DNA of 64,000 bases from WLND01 sp040398845 (lineage in GTDB: Bacteria; Actinomycetota; Actinomycetes; S36-B12), in assembly GCA_040398845.1 (NCBI GenBank), contig JBBATH010000009.1, forward strand, positions 1-64,000, in the 5' to 3' direction. Positions 8,670-18,113 of this stretch are shown one piece after another. Below the pieces are notes generated by a model. That model was given only the letters and a program-made list of their open reading frames with translations. It did no database searches and was not told where the DNA came from. The position numbers were made by a program, and so were the translations under genes. Position 1 is the first letter of the stretch, and each line of letters opens with the position of its first letter.

Positions 8670-9587
8670 ATGACCGAAACCGGGCGTTGCACGCCAATCG
8701 TTCGTGGTGTCTTCATCGCTAACCTCGTGGCCCAGATGGCCATCGTCGTGACCGGTGCCGTCGTGCGAGTAACCGGGTCGGGACTCGGCTGTCCAACCTG
8801 GCCCGAGTGCGTTGAGGGCTCGTACACCCCGACGGCCCGGCAGGAGGAGGAATGGCACAAATACGTCGAATTCGGTAACCGCCTGCTCACCTTTGCACTC
8901 GTCATCCTCGCAATTGCCGCGATCGTGGCTGCGATCATCGATCATCGACGTCGATCGCGTCTATCGCTGCCACCCCGCCGAACCATTCTGGTGCTCGCTG
9001 CCGTCCCGTTTATCGGCACGTTCGCGCAGGCTGCACTCGGCGGCGTTACCGTCCTCACTGGTCTGCACCCCGCGACCGTTTCGGCGCACTTCCTACTGTC
9101 GATGGCCATCATCGCCGCGTGCGTAGCGCTTGTGGCACGGTCCGCCGACCTCGGCGACGGCCCCGCAGTCCTGCTCATCCGCCGCGAGCTAAGGCTCCTC
9201 ACCTGGGGCATCGTGGCAATCACCGGGCTCGTTGTGGTGCTAGGCGTCCTCGTCACCGGCTCCGGCCCCCACAGCGGTGATGCCCAGAGTGAGAATCGTT
9301 TCAGCTTCGACCCGCGCACACTGTCGTGGCTTCACGCTGACGTCGTCCTGCTCTTCCTTGGACTTCTCGCGGCACTGCTCCTCGCACTGCGGCTCACTGA
9401 TGCCCCAGCACGATGCCGCCGCGCCGCGTGGATCCTCGCGGCAGTATCGGTGAGTCAAGGGGTCATCGGCTACCTGCAGTACTTCACCGGTCTACCTGTC
9501 GTCGCGGTCATCGCACACGTGACCGGCGCGGTTTGCGTTTGGGCGGCCGTTCTCTTCCTGCCCTTCTCACAACGCACCCGAACTTAG
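8670..9587 (+). CDS. ctaA: CtaA heme A synthase (COX15/CtaA family)
   Basis: A 305-residue integral membrane protein with about eight transmembrane helices, converting heme O to heme A for aa3-type cytochrome oxidase. The first helix carries VVRVTGSGLGCPTWPEC with a Cys pair near the periplasmic face. The heme-ligand His positions lie in the EFGNRLLTF region and in LHPATVSAHFLLS, and the repeat half shows VTGSGPHSGDA, LHADVVLLFLG and AHVTGAV. Its partner CtaB (heme O synthase) is at 11477-12391. It converges with the propeller pseudogene only 10 bases downstream. Confidence 0.95.
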   Translation: MTETGRCTPIVRGVFIANLVAQMAIVVTGAVVRVTGSGLGCPTWPECVEGSYTPTARQEEEWHKYVEFGNRLLTFALVILAIAAIVAAIIDHRRRSRLSLPPRRTILVLAAVPFIGTFAQAALGGVTVLTGLHPATVSAHFLLSMAIIAACVALVARSADLGDGPAVLLIRRELRLLTWGIVAITGLVVVLGVLVTGSGPHSGDAQSENRFSFDPRTLSWLHADVVLLFLGLLAALLLALRLTDAPARCRRAAWILAAVSVSQGVIGYLQYFTGLPVVAVIAHVTGAVCVWAAVLFLPFSQRTRT

Positions 9588-9597
9588 GCGAGCGGTA

Positions 9598-11001
9598 TCA
9601 AGAGCGTCCGACCGTCACCGTTCGGGTGACGGAGTAGTCGGGATACCCGCCCGTCCGGTCTGCGCGCGCAGTGATCGCCAGTTTGACTGGATGGGTGCCA
9701 ATGGTTCGGATGGTGATTTTTCCACTGGGGCCGCGCTTAATCCGGAAATCTTGGGAGGCTCCACAACTAGAGTCCGCTGAGGTGACACTGATGCGCAAGC
9801 GGTTACCTGCGTTAGTCATGCAGTCTCTCGGTAGCAGGACAGTCTCCACGCCGGCCGCGATCTTCGTCGGCAGGGTTCCGCAATTGATCGGCAACTGCCT
9901 TGCCGAGGTATGCATCCGGCCGGTGGTGTTGTTGCCTTGGTAGTTCGTGAACCTCATGCGGCCGTCAGAACCTAGGGCGACTCCAAAGGGGTTGCTACTG
10001 GCACCGGTGTTGAATAACGTCGCGGCGCCTGACGGTGTGATGCGACCCATGACCTGTGTTCCTGCCGGCCCGCTGTTCCCACCGCCGAACCACATGTTGC
10101 CGTCTGCACCTAGGGCTATGCCATTACTTCCTGCGGTGGCTGGATCACCGGGATATGGGTACTGGGTGATCTGCCCGCCAGTCGTGATGGCGCCGATCGC
10201 GTTGACTTCGCCCTGTGTGAACCACAGTCTCCCGTCGAGTCCGGATGCGATGATATTGGGAGAGGAACCCGGAGTGATCCCGGTGGAATACGTGGTGACT
10301 TGGCCCGCCGGTGTGATGACGCCGATCGCGTTCGCCTTCAGTTGTGTGAACCACATGTTGCCGTCGGGTCCGAGAGCGATGCCGTAGGGGCCAGCCGTGG
10401 GCCCTAGGCCCGTCGGGTACTCGGTGATCAGCCCCGTCGGGGTGATGCTGCCGAGATTGCCAGTGTTGTAGAGCGTGAACCACATATTCCCGTCGGCGCC
10501 GAGTGCAATGCCTGCGGGTCGTGAGTTCGCTACGGGGAGCGGGTACTCCGTGACGACACCTTGGGCGGTGATCTTGGCAATTTGGTTGCCAACCGACTCG
10601 GTGAACCACATATTCCCCAATCCGTCAGCCGCGATCGACGACGGCCCGGATCCTGGAGTGATGCCCGTGGAGTACTCGGTAATGACCCCCGAGGTAGTGA
10701 TCTTCGCGACGGCTCCGGTGTTGCCTAGGGTCTGAGTGTTCGGCTGCAGGGTGAACCACAGATCGCCATTTATGCCTACCGGCAGGCCCCCGGTGATCCA
10801 CGACGGGTTGGATGAGGCGACAGGAAGTGGGTACTCCGCAATGAGACCGATTGACGGGCTCGCCCCGGCCGATGCACTGCCGGATACTGCAAGGACCGCC
10901 GCAACTCAACCGGTGATGTACAACCTCGCACGCAAGGTCGATCGAGTCCGGGCTCGGCCAGTCTGGGCGCCACCAACGAGACCGATCATCAGGATTTTCA
11001 T
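9598..11001 (-). pseudogene. secreted seven-bladed beta-propeller protein (virginiamycin B lyase-like), interrupted by an in-frame TGA
   Basis: Reading minus from the ATG at 11001 gives MKILMIGLVGGAQ..., a basic n-region, then a TGA at codon 32 (10906-10908). The same frame then continues with VAAVLAVSGSASAGA, a signal-peptide core and cleavage site, and about 430 further residues. Seven repeats of about 45 residues follow, each with an EY.LP-type strand, a G.ALG.DGNMWFT-type turn and a GxITP-type strand. This is the pattern of the Vgb/streptogramin lyase propeller. A Cys-containing C-terminal domain ends at 9598. No ATG, GTG or TTG lies in frame between the TGA and a TTG at 10620, inside blade 3. 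So the gene is dead, read through, or carries a sequencing error. A TAAATT box seven bases before the ATG supports the upstream start. Confidence 0.75.
9935..10865 (-). repeat. tandem propeller-blade repeats, seven copies of about 130 bases
   Basis: The coding repeats of the propeller gene are also visible in DNA: the unit containing GTGAACCACA(T/G)(A/G)TTGCC (plus strand) recurs at about 10089, 10217, 10349, 10478, 10604 and 10751. Spacing of about 130 bases equals one blade. Confidence 0.8.
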
Positions 11002-11080
11002 GATGAGAAATTTAGCAAGGCGCGCGAAGGTCCCCTGCAGGGGCAGTCCGTCGTAATCGCACCTTGGGTAACCGTGCCGC

Positions 11081-11347
11081 CTAGGCCTTGCAGTCAATGT
11101 CGTGATCACCGGAACCGTAGACCAGACGAATGGTTCGTACCTCCCCGCCGACCCCCGTATCACTCGGCTTCCCATTTACCTTCAGGGCCTTGACGATCGC
11201 TACCGTGTCGCCGCCGGCCAGGGGATTGCCCACCGAGACCTTGATGACCGGCGCATCCGACAACCCGAATCCCGAGTCACCGACGGAGTCACCAGCACCG
11301 GGCGACCAAGCGTGAGCACACAGTGAGCACGCTGGCATCCCGTTCAC
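11081..11347 (-). CDS. orphan small ORF of 88 residues, function unknown
   Basis: I do not recognise this protein. It opens at a GTG (11347) after an in-frame stop ten codons upstream, has three Cys early (ACSLCAHAW region and a final DIDCKA), and its second half (SDAPVIKVSVGNPLAGGDTVAIV) reads like the edge strands of a secreted beta-rich domain. GC-rich third codon positions suggest it is or was coding. No signal peptide or clear ribosome site is seen, so it may be the 3' end of a decayed gene beside the broken propeller gene. The space from 11002 to 11476 holds nothing else I can support except the ctaB terminator. Confidence 0.35.
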   Translation of the reverse strand: MNGMPACSLCAHAWSPGAGDSVGDSGFGLSDAPVIKVSVGNPLAGGDTVAIVKALKVNGKPSDTGVGGEVRTIRLVYGSGDHDIDCKA

Positions 11348-11435
11348 TTGGTCAGCCTGGCGACTTCATGGAACCGTGCCCACGATCGACTCGATTGGGC
11401 GAGATGAACACATTCGCAGTGAATCGCTCCGATTT

Positions 11436-11470
11436 GCTTCATCTGCCCCAGAATCCGGGTCAGATGAAGC
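11436..11470 (-). terminator. terminator hairpin after ctaB
   Basis: A perfect 10-base inverted repeat (GCTTCATCTG / CAGATGAAGC) with an inner CCC/GGG pairing lies 7 bases beyond the ctaB stop on the minus strand, followed by an A/T-rich CAAATC. Confidence 0.7.
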
Positions 11471-11476
11471 TGGGGG

Positions 11477-12391
11477 TTAATGGAGGAAGGGGTCGATTGC
11501 CACGGCTAGGAAGAGGAGCGAGAGGTAGGTGATCGACCAGTGAAATAGGCGCATGGCCGTGTCATTGATGTTCGAATCCTCGCGCTTGGCGGCGGCACGG
11601 AGCCGGTACGCCATCACGATGAAGACGATGCCGACGACGAGTGCGGTCACGCCATAGACCCAGCCCATCGGGGCTATCCACACGAGAGACATTGACACCG
11701 CCACCATCACCCACGAGTACCAGATGATGCTGGCGGTCACCTGCAGGTTGGTGCGCACGACCGGCAGCATGGGAACACCTGCGTTGGCGTAGTCGTCTCG
11801 GTACTTCATTGCCAGTGGCCAGTAATGTGGTGGCGTCCAGAAAAACACGATGAGAAACAGAACAACCGGAGTCAAGGATAACCCCCCAGTTACTGCGGAC
11901 CATGCGATGAGCACGGGCATGCAGCCGGCAGCACCGCCCCAGACGATGTTCTGCGAGGTTCGGCGCTTGAGGATCATGGTGTAGCCGAGGACGTACATGA
12001 GGACGGCGGCGAGGGCCAGCGCCGCTGAAAGCCAGTTTGCCAGCCACGCGAGCACGATCGCGCTCAGCAGGCTGAGCACGAGTCCTTGGATGACACCGGC
12101 ACGGACAGAAATTGAGCCGACGGCGGCCGGACGGGACTCAGTCCGATGCATGAGGGCGTCGATATCCCGGTCGTACACGCTGTTGAGGGTGTTTGCGCCA
12201 CCGGCGGCCAGGGCGCCACCGAGCAGGACTGCAATGGTCATCGTCAGGCTCGGCAGGCCGTCTGCGGCGAGGAACATCGTCGGTATAGCGGTCACGAGGA
12301 GAAGCTCGATGATTCGGGGCTTCGTCAATGCAAGATGAGCCCGGAACTTTGACCCTCCGGGGACAGCGAGCGGGGCGGCTGCAAGCGTCAC
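11477..12391 (-). CDS. ctaB: CtaB protoheme IX farnesyltransferase (heme O synthase)
   Basis: A 304-residue UbiA-superfamily membrane prenyltransferase that adds a farnesyl group to heme B to give heme O, the substrate of CtaA. The first Asp-rich prenyl-diphosphate motif is NSVYDRDIDALMHRT. The conserved KRRTSQNIVWGGAAGCMP loop and FFWTPPHYWPLAMKYRDDY (second motif) follow, with about nine hydrophobic helices. I chose the GTG at 12391 because a TACGCT -10 box lies exactly six bases before it, the same leaderless pattern as its neighbours. Starting there also gives the family's usual length. It is divergent from tkt. Confidence 0.95.
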   Translation of the reverse strand: MTLAAAPLAVPGGSKFRAHLALTKPRIIELLLVTAIPTMFLAADGLPSLTMTIAVLLGGALAAGGANTLNSVYDRDIDALMHRTESRPAAVGSISVRAGVIQGLVLSLLSAIVLAWLANWLSAALALAAVLMYVLGYTMILKRRTSQNIVWGGAAGCMPVLIAWSAVTGGLSLTPVVLFLIVFFWTPPHYWPLAMKYRDDYANAGVPMLPVVRTNLQVTASIIWYSWVMVAVSMSLVWIAPMGWVYGVTALVVGIVFIVMAYRLRAAAKREDSNINDTAMRLFHWSITYLSLLFLAVAIDPFLH

Positions 12392-12397
12392 GTAACG

Positions 12398-12403
12398 AGC
12401 GTA
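12398..12403 (-). promoter_or_regulatory. -10 box of the leaderless ctaB promoter
   Basis: On the minus strand TACGCT, six bases, then GTG (12391). This decides the start of ctaB. The ctaB and tkt -10 boxes are about 66 bases apart, back to back. Confidence 0.7.
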
Positions 12404-12469
12404 GTCAGATATCGTCCAATGAGCATCGTCGGTCCTCGAAGGGACAGCAAATCTGTAGGGCTCGTTGGC

Positions 12470-12475
12470 TAGGGT
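12470..12475 (+). promoter_or_regulatory. -10 box of the leaderless tkt promoter
   Basis: TAGGGT, then TTGACC, then the ATG at 12482. It drives the tkt-tal-zwf-opcA-pgl operon. Confidence 0.7.
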
Positions 12476-12481
12476 TTGACC

Positions 12482-14560
12482 ATGACGCCGCCTGAAGCAA
12501 TGGACTCCCAGACAGCCCACCTGGCCTGGACACAGACCGATGAATCAGCCGTGCGGCACCTTCGGGCCCTTGCGATGGACGCAGTTCAGAAGGTGGGAAA
12601 CGGCCACCCCGGCACCGCCATGAGCCTCGCCACCGCGGCCTACCTGCTGTTCCAACGCGTCATGCGCCACGATCCGAGTGACCCCGGCTGGCTCGGCCGC
12701 GACCGGTTCGTCCTGTCCGCAGGCCATTCGAGCCTCACGCTGTACAGCGAGCTCTTCCTGTCCGGTTATGGCCTCACCATGAACGACCTCGAGTCCTTTC
12801 GGACCTGGGGCAGTCGCACGCCCGGACACCCAGAATTCGGCCACACTGCCGGCGTTGAAACGACTACTGGTCCTCTTGGGCAGGGTCTGGCGACGGCGGT
12901 CGGCATGGCCATGTCAGCTCGATACGAGCGCGGCCTATTCGACCCCCAGACCCCGGACGGCAACAGCCCCTTCGACCATCGAATCTGGGTGATCGCCTCC
13001 GACGGAGACCTCGAAGAAGGCGTGACCTCTGAGGCCTCATCCCTCGCTGGAACTCAGCGGCTCAACCGCCTCTGCGTCATCTGGGACGATAACCACATCT
13101 CGATTGAAGGCGATACAGCAGTCGCATTCACCGAAGACGTCGTCGCGCGATACGCGGCCTACGGCTGGGCGACCCACAGTGTCGACCGGCTCCCCGACGG
13201 TGACATCGACCGCGAGGGCCTCTTCGCCGCGCTCATGGCGGCGACCGACGAGCCTGACCGGCCCACTTTCATCCGGATGCGGACCACCATCGCCTGGCCG
13301 GCCCCCAACGCCCAGAACACCGCAAAGGCCCACGGCTCAGCATTGGGCGCCGCAGAGATTGCTGCGACGAAGACTGCGCTCGGCTTAGATCCGCAGGCTG
13401 CCTTTGCCTTCGATCCCAGGGTCCTGGCCGATGTGCGCTCAGCGCTTGCCTCGCGCGTGACGTCGAGTCGTTCCGCCTGGCAGGCTCAATTCGATGGGTG
13501 GCAGGCGAGCGAGCCGGAGCGGTCGCTGTTGCTCGACCGGCTCGTCTCCGGGGAGCTTCCGACCGGGTTCGATTCGGCGTTTCCGCGCTTTGACCTCGGT
13601 GGTTCAATGGCGACCCGCAAGGCCTCAGGCGAGGTCATCAACGCCGTTGCTGCCATCATGCCTGAGCTCTGGGGAGGCTCGGCCGACCTCGCGGAATCAA
13701 ACAACACCACGATCGAAGGCGGGGGCAGTTTCCTGCCCGCCGAATCGACCCTGCCCGACGCCTCACCCTACGGACGCATCCTGCACTTCGGTATCCGCGA
13801 ACACGCGATGGGTTCGATCATCAACGGCATCGCGCTCGACGGTCTCACTCGTCCGTTCGGCGGCACGTTCATGGTGTTTAGCGACTATATGCGCGGGGCG
13901 GTACGGCTCGCTGCGCTCATGCAACTGCCGAGCACCTTCGTATGGACCCATGACTCGATCGGCCTCGGTGAGGACGGTCCGACCCATCAGCCGGTGGAGC
14001 ACCTTTGGTCGCTACGGGCTGTACCGGGCCTGAGCGTCGTACGACCCGCCGACGCGAATGAGACCTCCGCTGCCTGGCACGCCACCCTTTCTCGACGCAC
14101 TCCAGTCGGCCTCGTCCTCACCCGGCAGAACGTGCCGACCCTCGTCGCCGCCGGCGTCGCGCTCAACGGCGTTCGGCAGGGTGCCTACGTCCTGCTCGAT
14201 TCCCCAGACCCGCAGGTTCTCCTCCTTGCGACGGGTTCCGAGGTGCAGTTAGCCGTGGCCGCTCACGACCGTCTCAAGTCCGACGGCATCAGCAGTCGCG
14301 TCATCTCGATGCCTTGCCTCGAATGGTTCGATGAGCAAAACGACGCCTATCGCGATTCGGTGCTGCTCCCCTCAGTTCGGCCCCGGGTAGCGATCGAGGC
14401 TGGGAGCACCTTTGGGTGGTGGAAGTACGTCGGCGACCGCGGTCACGTCATCGGCATCGATCACTTCGGCGCCAGCGCCGACCAGCAGGTCCTGTTTGAG
14501 GAGTTCGGCATCACCGTCGACGCGGTCGTCGCGGCCGCCGTTACATCGATTCGCCCGTAG
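12482..14560 (+). CDS. tkt: transketolase
   Basis: A 692-residue thiamine diphosphate enzyme of the non-oxidative pentose phosphate pathway. The N-terminal domain has NGHPGTAMSLA with the catalytic His, and the cofactor motif IASDGDLEEGVTSEASSLAG with its metal ligand DDN (VIWDDNHISIEG). The middle domain has FGIREHAMGSIINGIAL with the catalytic Glu, and THDSIGLGEDGPTHQPVEHL. The start is ATG at 12482, directly after a leaderless promoter; a TTG at 12476 falls inside the spacer. First gene of the pentose phosphate operon. Confidence 0.97.
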   Translation: MTPPEAMDSQTAHLAWTQTDESAVRHLRALAMDAVQKVGNGHPGTAMSLATAAYLLFQRVMRHDPSDPGWLGRDRFVLSAGHSSLTLYSELFLSGYGLTMNDLESFRTWGSRTPGHPEFGHTAGVETTTGPLGQGLATAVGMAMSARYERGLFDPQTPDGNSPFDHRIWVIASDGDLEEGVTSEASSLAGTQRLNRLCVIWDDNHISIEGDTAVAFTEDVVARYAAYGWATHSVDRLPDGDIDREGLFAALMAATDEPDRPTFIRMRTTIAWPAPNAQNTAKAHGSALGAAEIAATKTALGLDPQAAFAFDPRVLADVRSALASRVTSSRSAWQAQFDGWQASEPERSLLLDRLVSGELPTGFDSAFPRFDLGGSMATRKASGEVINAVAAIMPELWGGSADLAESNNTTIEGGGSFLPAESTLPDASPYGRILHFGIREHAMGSIINGIALDGLTRPFGGTFMVFSDYMRGAVRLAALMQLPSTFVWTHDSIGLGEDGPTHQPVEHLWSLRAVPGLSVVRPADANETSAAWHATLSRRTPVGLVLTRQNVPTLVAAGVALNGVRQGAYVLLDSPDPQVLLLATGSEVQLAVAAHDRLKSDGISSRVISMPCLEWFDEQNDAYRDSVLLPSVRPRVAIEAGSTFGWWKYVGDRGHVIGIDHFGASADQQVLFEEFGITVDAVVAAAVTSIRP

Positions 14561-14584
14561 CACCAGGCCACGAGGGAGCAGCAC

Positions 14585-15697
14585 ATGACATCACGAGCAC
14601 CATTGGACGAGTTGACCGCCCTCGGCGTGTCTATCTGGCTAGATGATCTCGACCGCCATCGGATTGACTCCGGTGGGCTCGCCCAACTCGTCGACACTCG
14701 ATGCGTGCGCGGGGTCACGACAAACCCATCGATCTTCGAAAAAGCCATCTCGGGTGGGTCTGCCGCCTACGCAGCCGACCTCGCGACCCTTTCGGCTGCT
14801 GGCGCCGATATCGACTCCGCCATTCGGCGCCTCACCACCGACGACGTCCGCGCCGCGTGCGATGTCCTTCATGAGGTCTGGGTCGCCAGCGGACACGTCG
14901 ATGGTCGCGTATCAATCGAGGTCGACCCGAGGCTGGCCGACGATACCGAGGCCACCATCGCGCAGGCCCGATCCCTCTGGTCGACCGTCGACCGGCCCAA
15001 CGCGCTCATCAAGATCCCCGCGACCAAGGCCGGTCTCCCCGCTATCGCCGCAACGATTGCCGCAGGCATCAGCGTCAATGTCACCCTCATCTTCGCGGTC
15101 GAGCGTTACCTCGAAGTGGTGAGCGCCTTCGAGGAGGGTCTGCAACAGGCCGCGGCCGCCGGACGAGATCTTGCCGCGATTCACTCGGTTGCGTCGTTCT
15201 TCGTGAGCCGCGTCGACGTGGAGGTCGACGCTCGACTTGACGCCCTTGGTACCGATGAGGCTGCCGTGCTGCGGGGCCGAGCTGCGATCGCGAACGCCCG
15301 TCTGGCCTGGGCCGCCCACATTGCATCACTCGCTACGCCAGCATGGCTCACTCTGGCCGATCAGGGTGCACACCCGCAGCGGCCACTTTGGGCATCGACC
15401 GGTGTCAAGGATCCTGCGTACCTTGACACCCGATACGTGATCGACCTCGCGGTCGACGGCTGTGTCAACACTGTGCCTGAGCCGACCCTCGAGGCTGTTG
15501 CAGACCATGGCCTGTTCTTGGGCGACACCGTTACCGGCACGGCCATCGAGTCTGCAGCCGTCTGGCAGGACCTTGCTCGCCTCGGAATCAACGAATCTGA
15601 GGTCTGCGAGAAGCTTGAAACCGAGGGGGTCGCGAAGTTCATCGACTCCTGGGAGTCGCTCAGGTCAACGGTCGGCCGAGTCCTGGATGCGACATGA
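14585..15697 (+). CDS. tal: transaldolase (long actinobacterial form)
   Basis: A 370-residue transaldolase moving a dihydroxyacetone unit between sugar phosphates. It shows the N-terminal SIWLDDLDRHRI and RGVTTNPSIFEKAI block, the Schiff-base lysine region ALIKIPATKAGLPAI, NVTLIFAVERYLEV, and VASFFVSRVDVEVD. The length fits the class that lies in tkt-tal-zwf operons. The ATG at 14585 has a GAGGGAG ribosome site, and the gene lies 24 bases after tkt. Confidence 0.96.
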   Translation: MTSRAPLDELTALGVSIWLDDLDRHRIDSGGLAQLVDTRCVRGVTTNPSIFEKAISGGSAAYAADLATLSAAGADIDSAIRRLTTDDVRAACDVLHEVWVASGHVDGRVSIEVDPRLADDTEATIAQARSLWSTVDRPNALIKIPATKAGLPAIAATIAAGISVNVTLIFAVERYLEVVSAFEEGLQQAAAAGRDLAAIHSVASFFVSRVDVEVDARLDALGTDEAAVLRGRAAIANARLAWAAHIASLATPAWLTLADQGAHPQRPLWASTGVKDPAYLDTRYVIDLAVDGCVNTVPEPTLEAVADHGLFLGDTVTGTAIESAAVWQDLARLGINESEVCEKLETEGVAKFIDSWESLRSTVGRVLDAT

Positions 15698-17214
15698 CGA
15701 ATCCACTTCGCGATCCGCTCGATCGCCGGCTGCCCCGAGTGGCAGGTCCGTGCGGCGTCGTGTTGTTCGGCGTCACTGGCGATCTCGCTCGCAAGAAGGT
15801 CATGCCCGCAATCTACGACCTCGCCAACCGCGGGCTCCTGCCTCCGGGTTTCGCCCTCGTGGGGTTTGCCCGGCGCGACTGGGCGGACGAGGACTTCGCC
15901 CAAATTGTTCATGATGCTGTACGCGAGCACTCACGGACCCCGTTCAGCGAAGACACGTGGCGGCAACTTTCCGAAGGAATCCGTTTCGTCTCTGGTGACC
16001 TTGCGGATCCTGCACCATATGAGGAATTGAGCAGGGTTGTCGCTGACCTCGATCTCACACGCGGAACGAACGGCAACCACGCCTTCTACCTGTCGATCCC
16101 GCCGGGCCTTTTCCCCGTCGTGCTTGAGCATCTGAAAACCTCCGGCCTCGCGAAGAGCGCACCGGGCGCCTGGCGACGTGTCGTCATCGAGAAGCCCTTC
16201 GGCCACGATCTCGCGAGTGCCGAAGAGCTCAATCGAGTTGTCGGCGACGTCTTCCCGTCCGGCTCGGTGTTCCGCATCGACCACTACCTCGGCAAGGAGA
16301 CGGTCCAGAACATCTTGGCGGTGAGATTCGCGAACGCCATGTACGAGCCAATCTGGAACAGCAACTACGTTGACAACGTCCAGATCACGATGGCAGAGGA
16401 CATCGGTATCGGCGGTCGTGCCGGCTACTACGACGGCATCGGCGCAGCCCGTGACGTCATGCAAAACCACCTCCTCCAACTACTCGCCCTCACCGCCATG
16501 GAGGAGCCACTCTCCTTCTCCCCCGACGACGTCAGGGCCGAGAAGGAGAAGGTGCTCCGCGCAGTCCGGCTTCCCAAGGACATCGAGCGGCATTCCTCTC
16601 GCGGGCAGTATTCCGCTGGATGGCAGGGTGGCATCCCAGTCAAGGGTTATCTCGAGGAGGACGGCATATCCCCGGAGTCGACCACCGAGACATTTGCAGC
16701 GCTGCGCCTCGATGTCGACAACCGCCGTTGGGCTGGCGTGCCGTTCTACCTGCGCACCGGCAAGAGGCTCGGCCGCCGGGTCACCGAGGTTGCGGTCGTG
16801 TTCAAGCGCGCACCGCACCTGCCGTTTGAATCCACGGCAGTTGAGGAACTCGGCAACAATGCCTTCGTGTTCCGGATCCAGCCGGATGAGGGCATTACCG
16901 TGCGTTTCGGCTCCAAGGTGCCAAACACCTCTTCCATCGAGGTACGTGACGTCACGATGGATTTCCAATACGGGGAGTCATTTGTCGACTCAAGTCCAGA
17001 GGCCTACGAGCGACTCATCCTTGACGTACTCCTCGGCGATCCTCCGCTTTTCCCGCGCCATGAGGAGGTCGAGCTCGGATGGCGGATCCTGGACCCGGTG
17101 CTCGAGCGGTGGAGTGAGCAGGGCCAGCCAGATCAGTACGTCTCGGGTGGATGGGGGCCGCACTCGCAGTACGACATGGTAAGTCTCGATGGAAAGGTCT
17201 GGAGGCGACCATGA
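15694..17214 (+). CDS. zwf: glucose-6-phosphate 1-dehydrogenase
   Basis: A 506-residue enzyme, the first step of the oxidative pentose phosphate pathway. The nucleotide-binding motif is FGVTGDLARKKVMPAIYD and the substrate/catalytic motif is RIDHYLGKETVQNI, with VVIEKPFGHDL between them. The C-terminal domain shows YLRTGKRLGRRVTEV. The ATG at 15694 overlaps the tal stop (ATGA). The next gene encodes OpcA, its activator in actinobacteria. Confidence 0.97.
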   Translation: MTNPLRDPLDRRLPRVAGPCGVVLFGVTGDLARKKVMPAIYDLANRGLLPPGFALVGFARRDWADEDFAQIVHDAVREHSRTPFSEDTWRQLSEGIRFVSGDLADPAPYEELSRVVADLDLTRGTNGNHAFYLSIPPGLFPVVLEHLKTSGLAKSAPGAWRRVVIEKPFGHDLASAEELNRVVGDVFPSGSVFRIDHYLGKETVQNILAVRFANAMYEPIWNSNYVDNVQITMAEDIGIGGRAGYYDGIGAARDVMQNHLLQLLALTAMEEPLSFSPDDVRAEKEKVLRAVRLPKDIERHSSRGQYSAGWQGGIPVKGYLEEDGISPESTTETFAALRLDVDNRRWAGVPFYLRTGKRLGRRVTEVAVVFKRAPHLPFESTAVEELGNNAFVFRIQPDEGITVRFGSKVPNTSSIEVRDVTMDFQYGESFVDSSPEAYERLILDVLLGDPPLFPRHEEVELGWRILDPVLERWSEQGQPDQYVSGGWGPHSQYDMVSLDGKVWRRP

Positions 17215-18113
17215 TTCGGCTTGAAGACACGAGCGGCGGTGCGGTTTCAGCGGCCATCGCTGCGGAGCGTCATCGGATGGGCTCACCGACCACCGGCATG
17301 GTGCTCACCCTCCTCATCATGGCCGACGAGGACACCCAGTCCGATGCGACCTCGGCCGCGGTCACCGCCGCACGTCAGCATCCGATGAGGATCGTGACCC
17401 TCATCCCCCGCCCAGAGGGCAAGATCACCCGACTTGACGCCGAGATCATGGTGGGCGGCGATGCGGGCCCGGGCGAGGTCGCGGTGCTGCGTCTTCGTGG
17501 ACAACTTGCCGAGCATGCAAACTCCGTGGCAGTCCCCTTGCTGCTCCCTGACACTCCCATCGTGGCCTACTGGCCAGGTGTCGCTCCCGCGGTGCCGTCC
17601 GATGATCTCATCGGGCGCCATGCACAACGGCGCATCACCGACACCGCGGCGGCTGCTGATCCGGTGAGCGAACTCCAGACGCGCAGCTTGGGCTATGTTC
17701 CCGGAGACACGGACCTCGCTTGGGCTCGCATCACGCCGTGGCGCTCTGTCCTCGCCTCACTCTTTGATCAGGAGGTTGCAGAGGTGTCTGGGATCATGGT
17801 GAGTGGTGAGCGCTCGAACCCTTGCGTCCCGCTGATCGCGGCCTGGCTCGGAGCGGCTCTCGCAACACCCGTGGAGATTCGACTCGACGAGGGCCCCGGT
17901 CTCACATCGGTCGAGCTCACCACCCCATTGGGTCTGATGACCATCCACCGCTCCGACGGTCGGGTGGCGACCCTGAGCCGGCCCGGAGTTCCCGACTCCA
18001 CCGTTGCCCTGGCACGACGTGACCTGGCCGCCCTCTTGAGCGAGGAACTACGCAGACTGGATCCGGACGACTGCTACGCACACACGCTCGCCGGGCTCGG
18101 AATCACCCGGTGA
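17211..18113 (+). CDS. opcA: OpcA, glucose-6-phosphate dehydrogenase assembly/activator protein
   Basis: A 300-residue OpcA protein, needed for full glucose-6-phosphate dehydrogenase activity in cyanobacteria and actinobacteria. It contains the family blocks RIVTLIPRPEG, LLLPDTPIVAYWPG and DLAWARITPWRSVLASLFD. The start is ATG at 17211, overlapping the zwf stop by ATGA; an upstream extension would lie inside zwf. Position directly after zwf fits its role. Confidence 0.94.
   Translation: MIRLEDTSGGAVSAAIAAERHRMGSPTTGMVLTLLIMADEDTQSDATSAAVTAARQHPMRIVTLIPRPEGKITRLDAEIMVGGDAGPGEVAVLRLRGQLAEHANSVAVPLLLPDTPIVAYWPGVAPAVPSDDLIGRHAQRRITDTAAAADPVSELQTRSLGYVPGDTDLAWARITPWRSVLASLFDQEVAEVSGIMVSGERSNPCVPLIAAWLGAALATPVEIRLDEGPGLTSVELTTPLGLMTIHRSDGRVATLSRPGVPDSTVALARRDLAALLSEELRRLDPDDCYAHTLAGLGITR

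Noticed and set aside
10625..10909. A 94-residue ORF overlapping the propeller gene on the same strand
   Set aside because: It is in a different frame from the propeller repeats. The repeats continue unbroken in the other frame, so no frameshift is needed.
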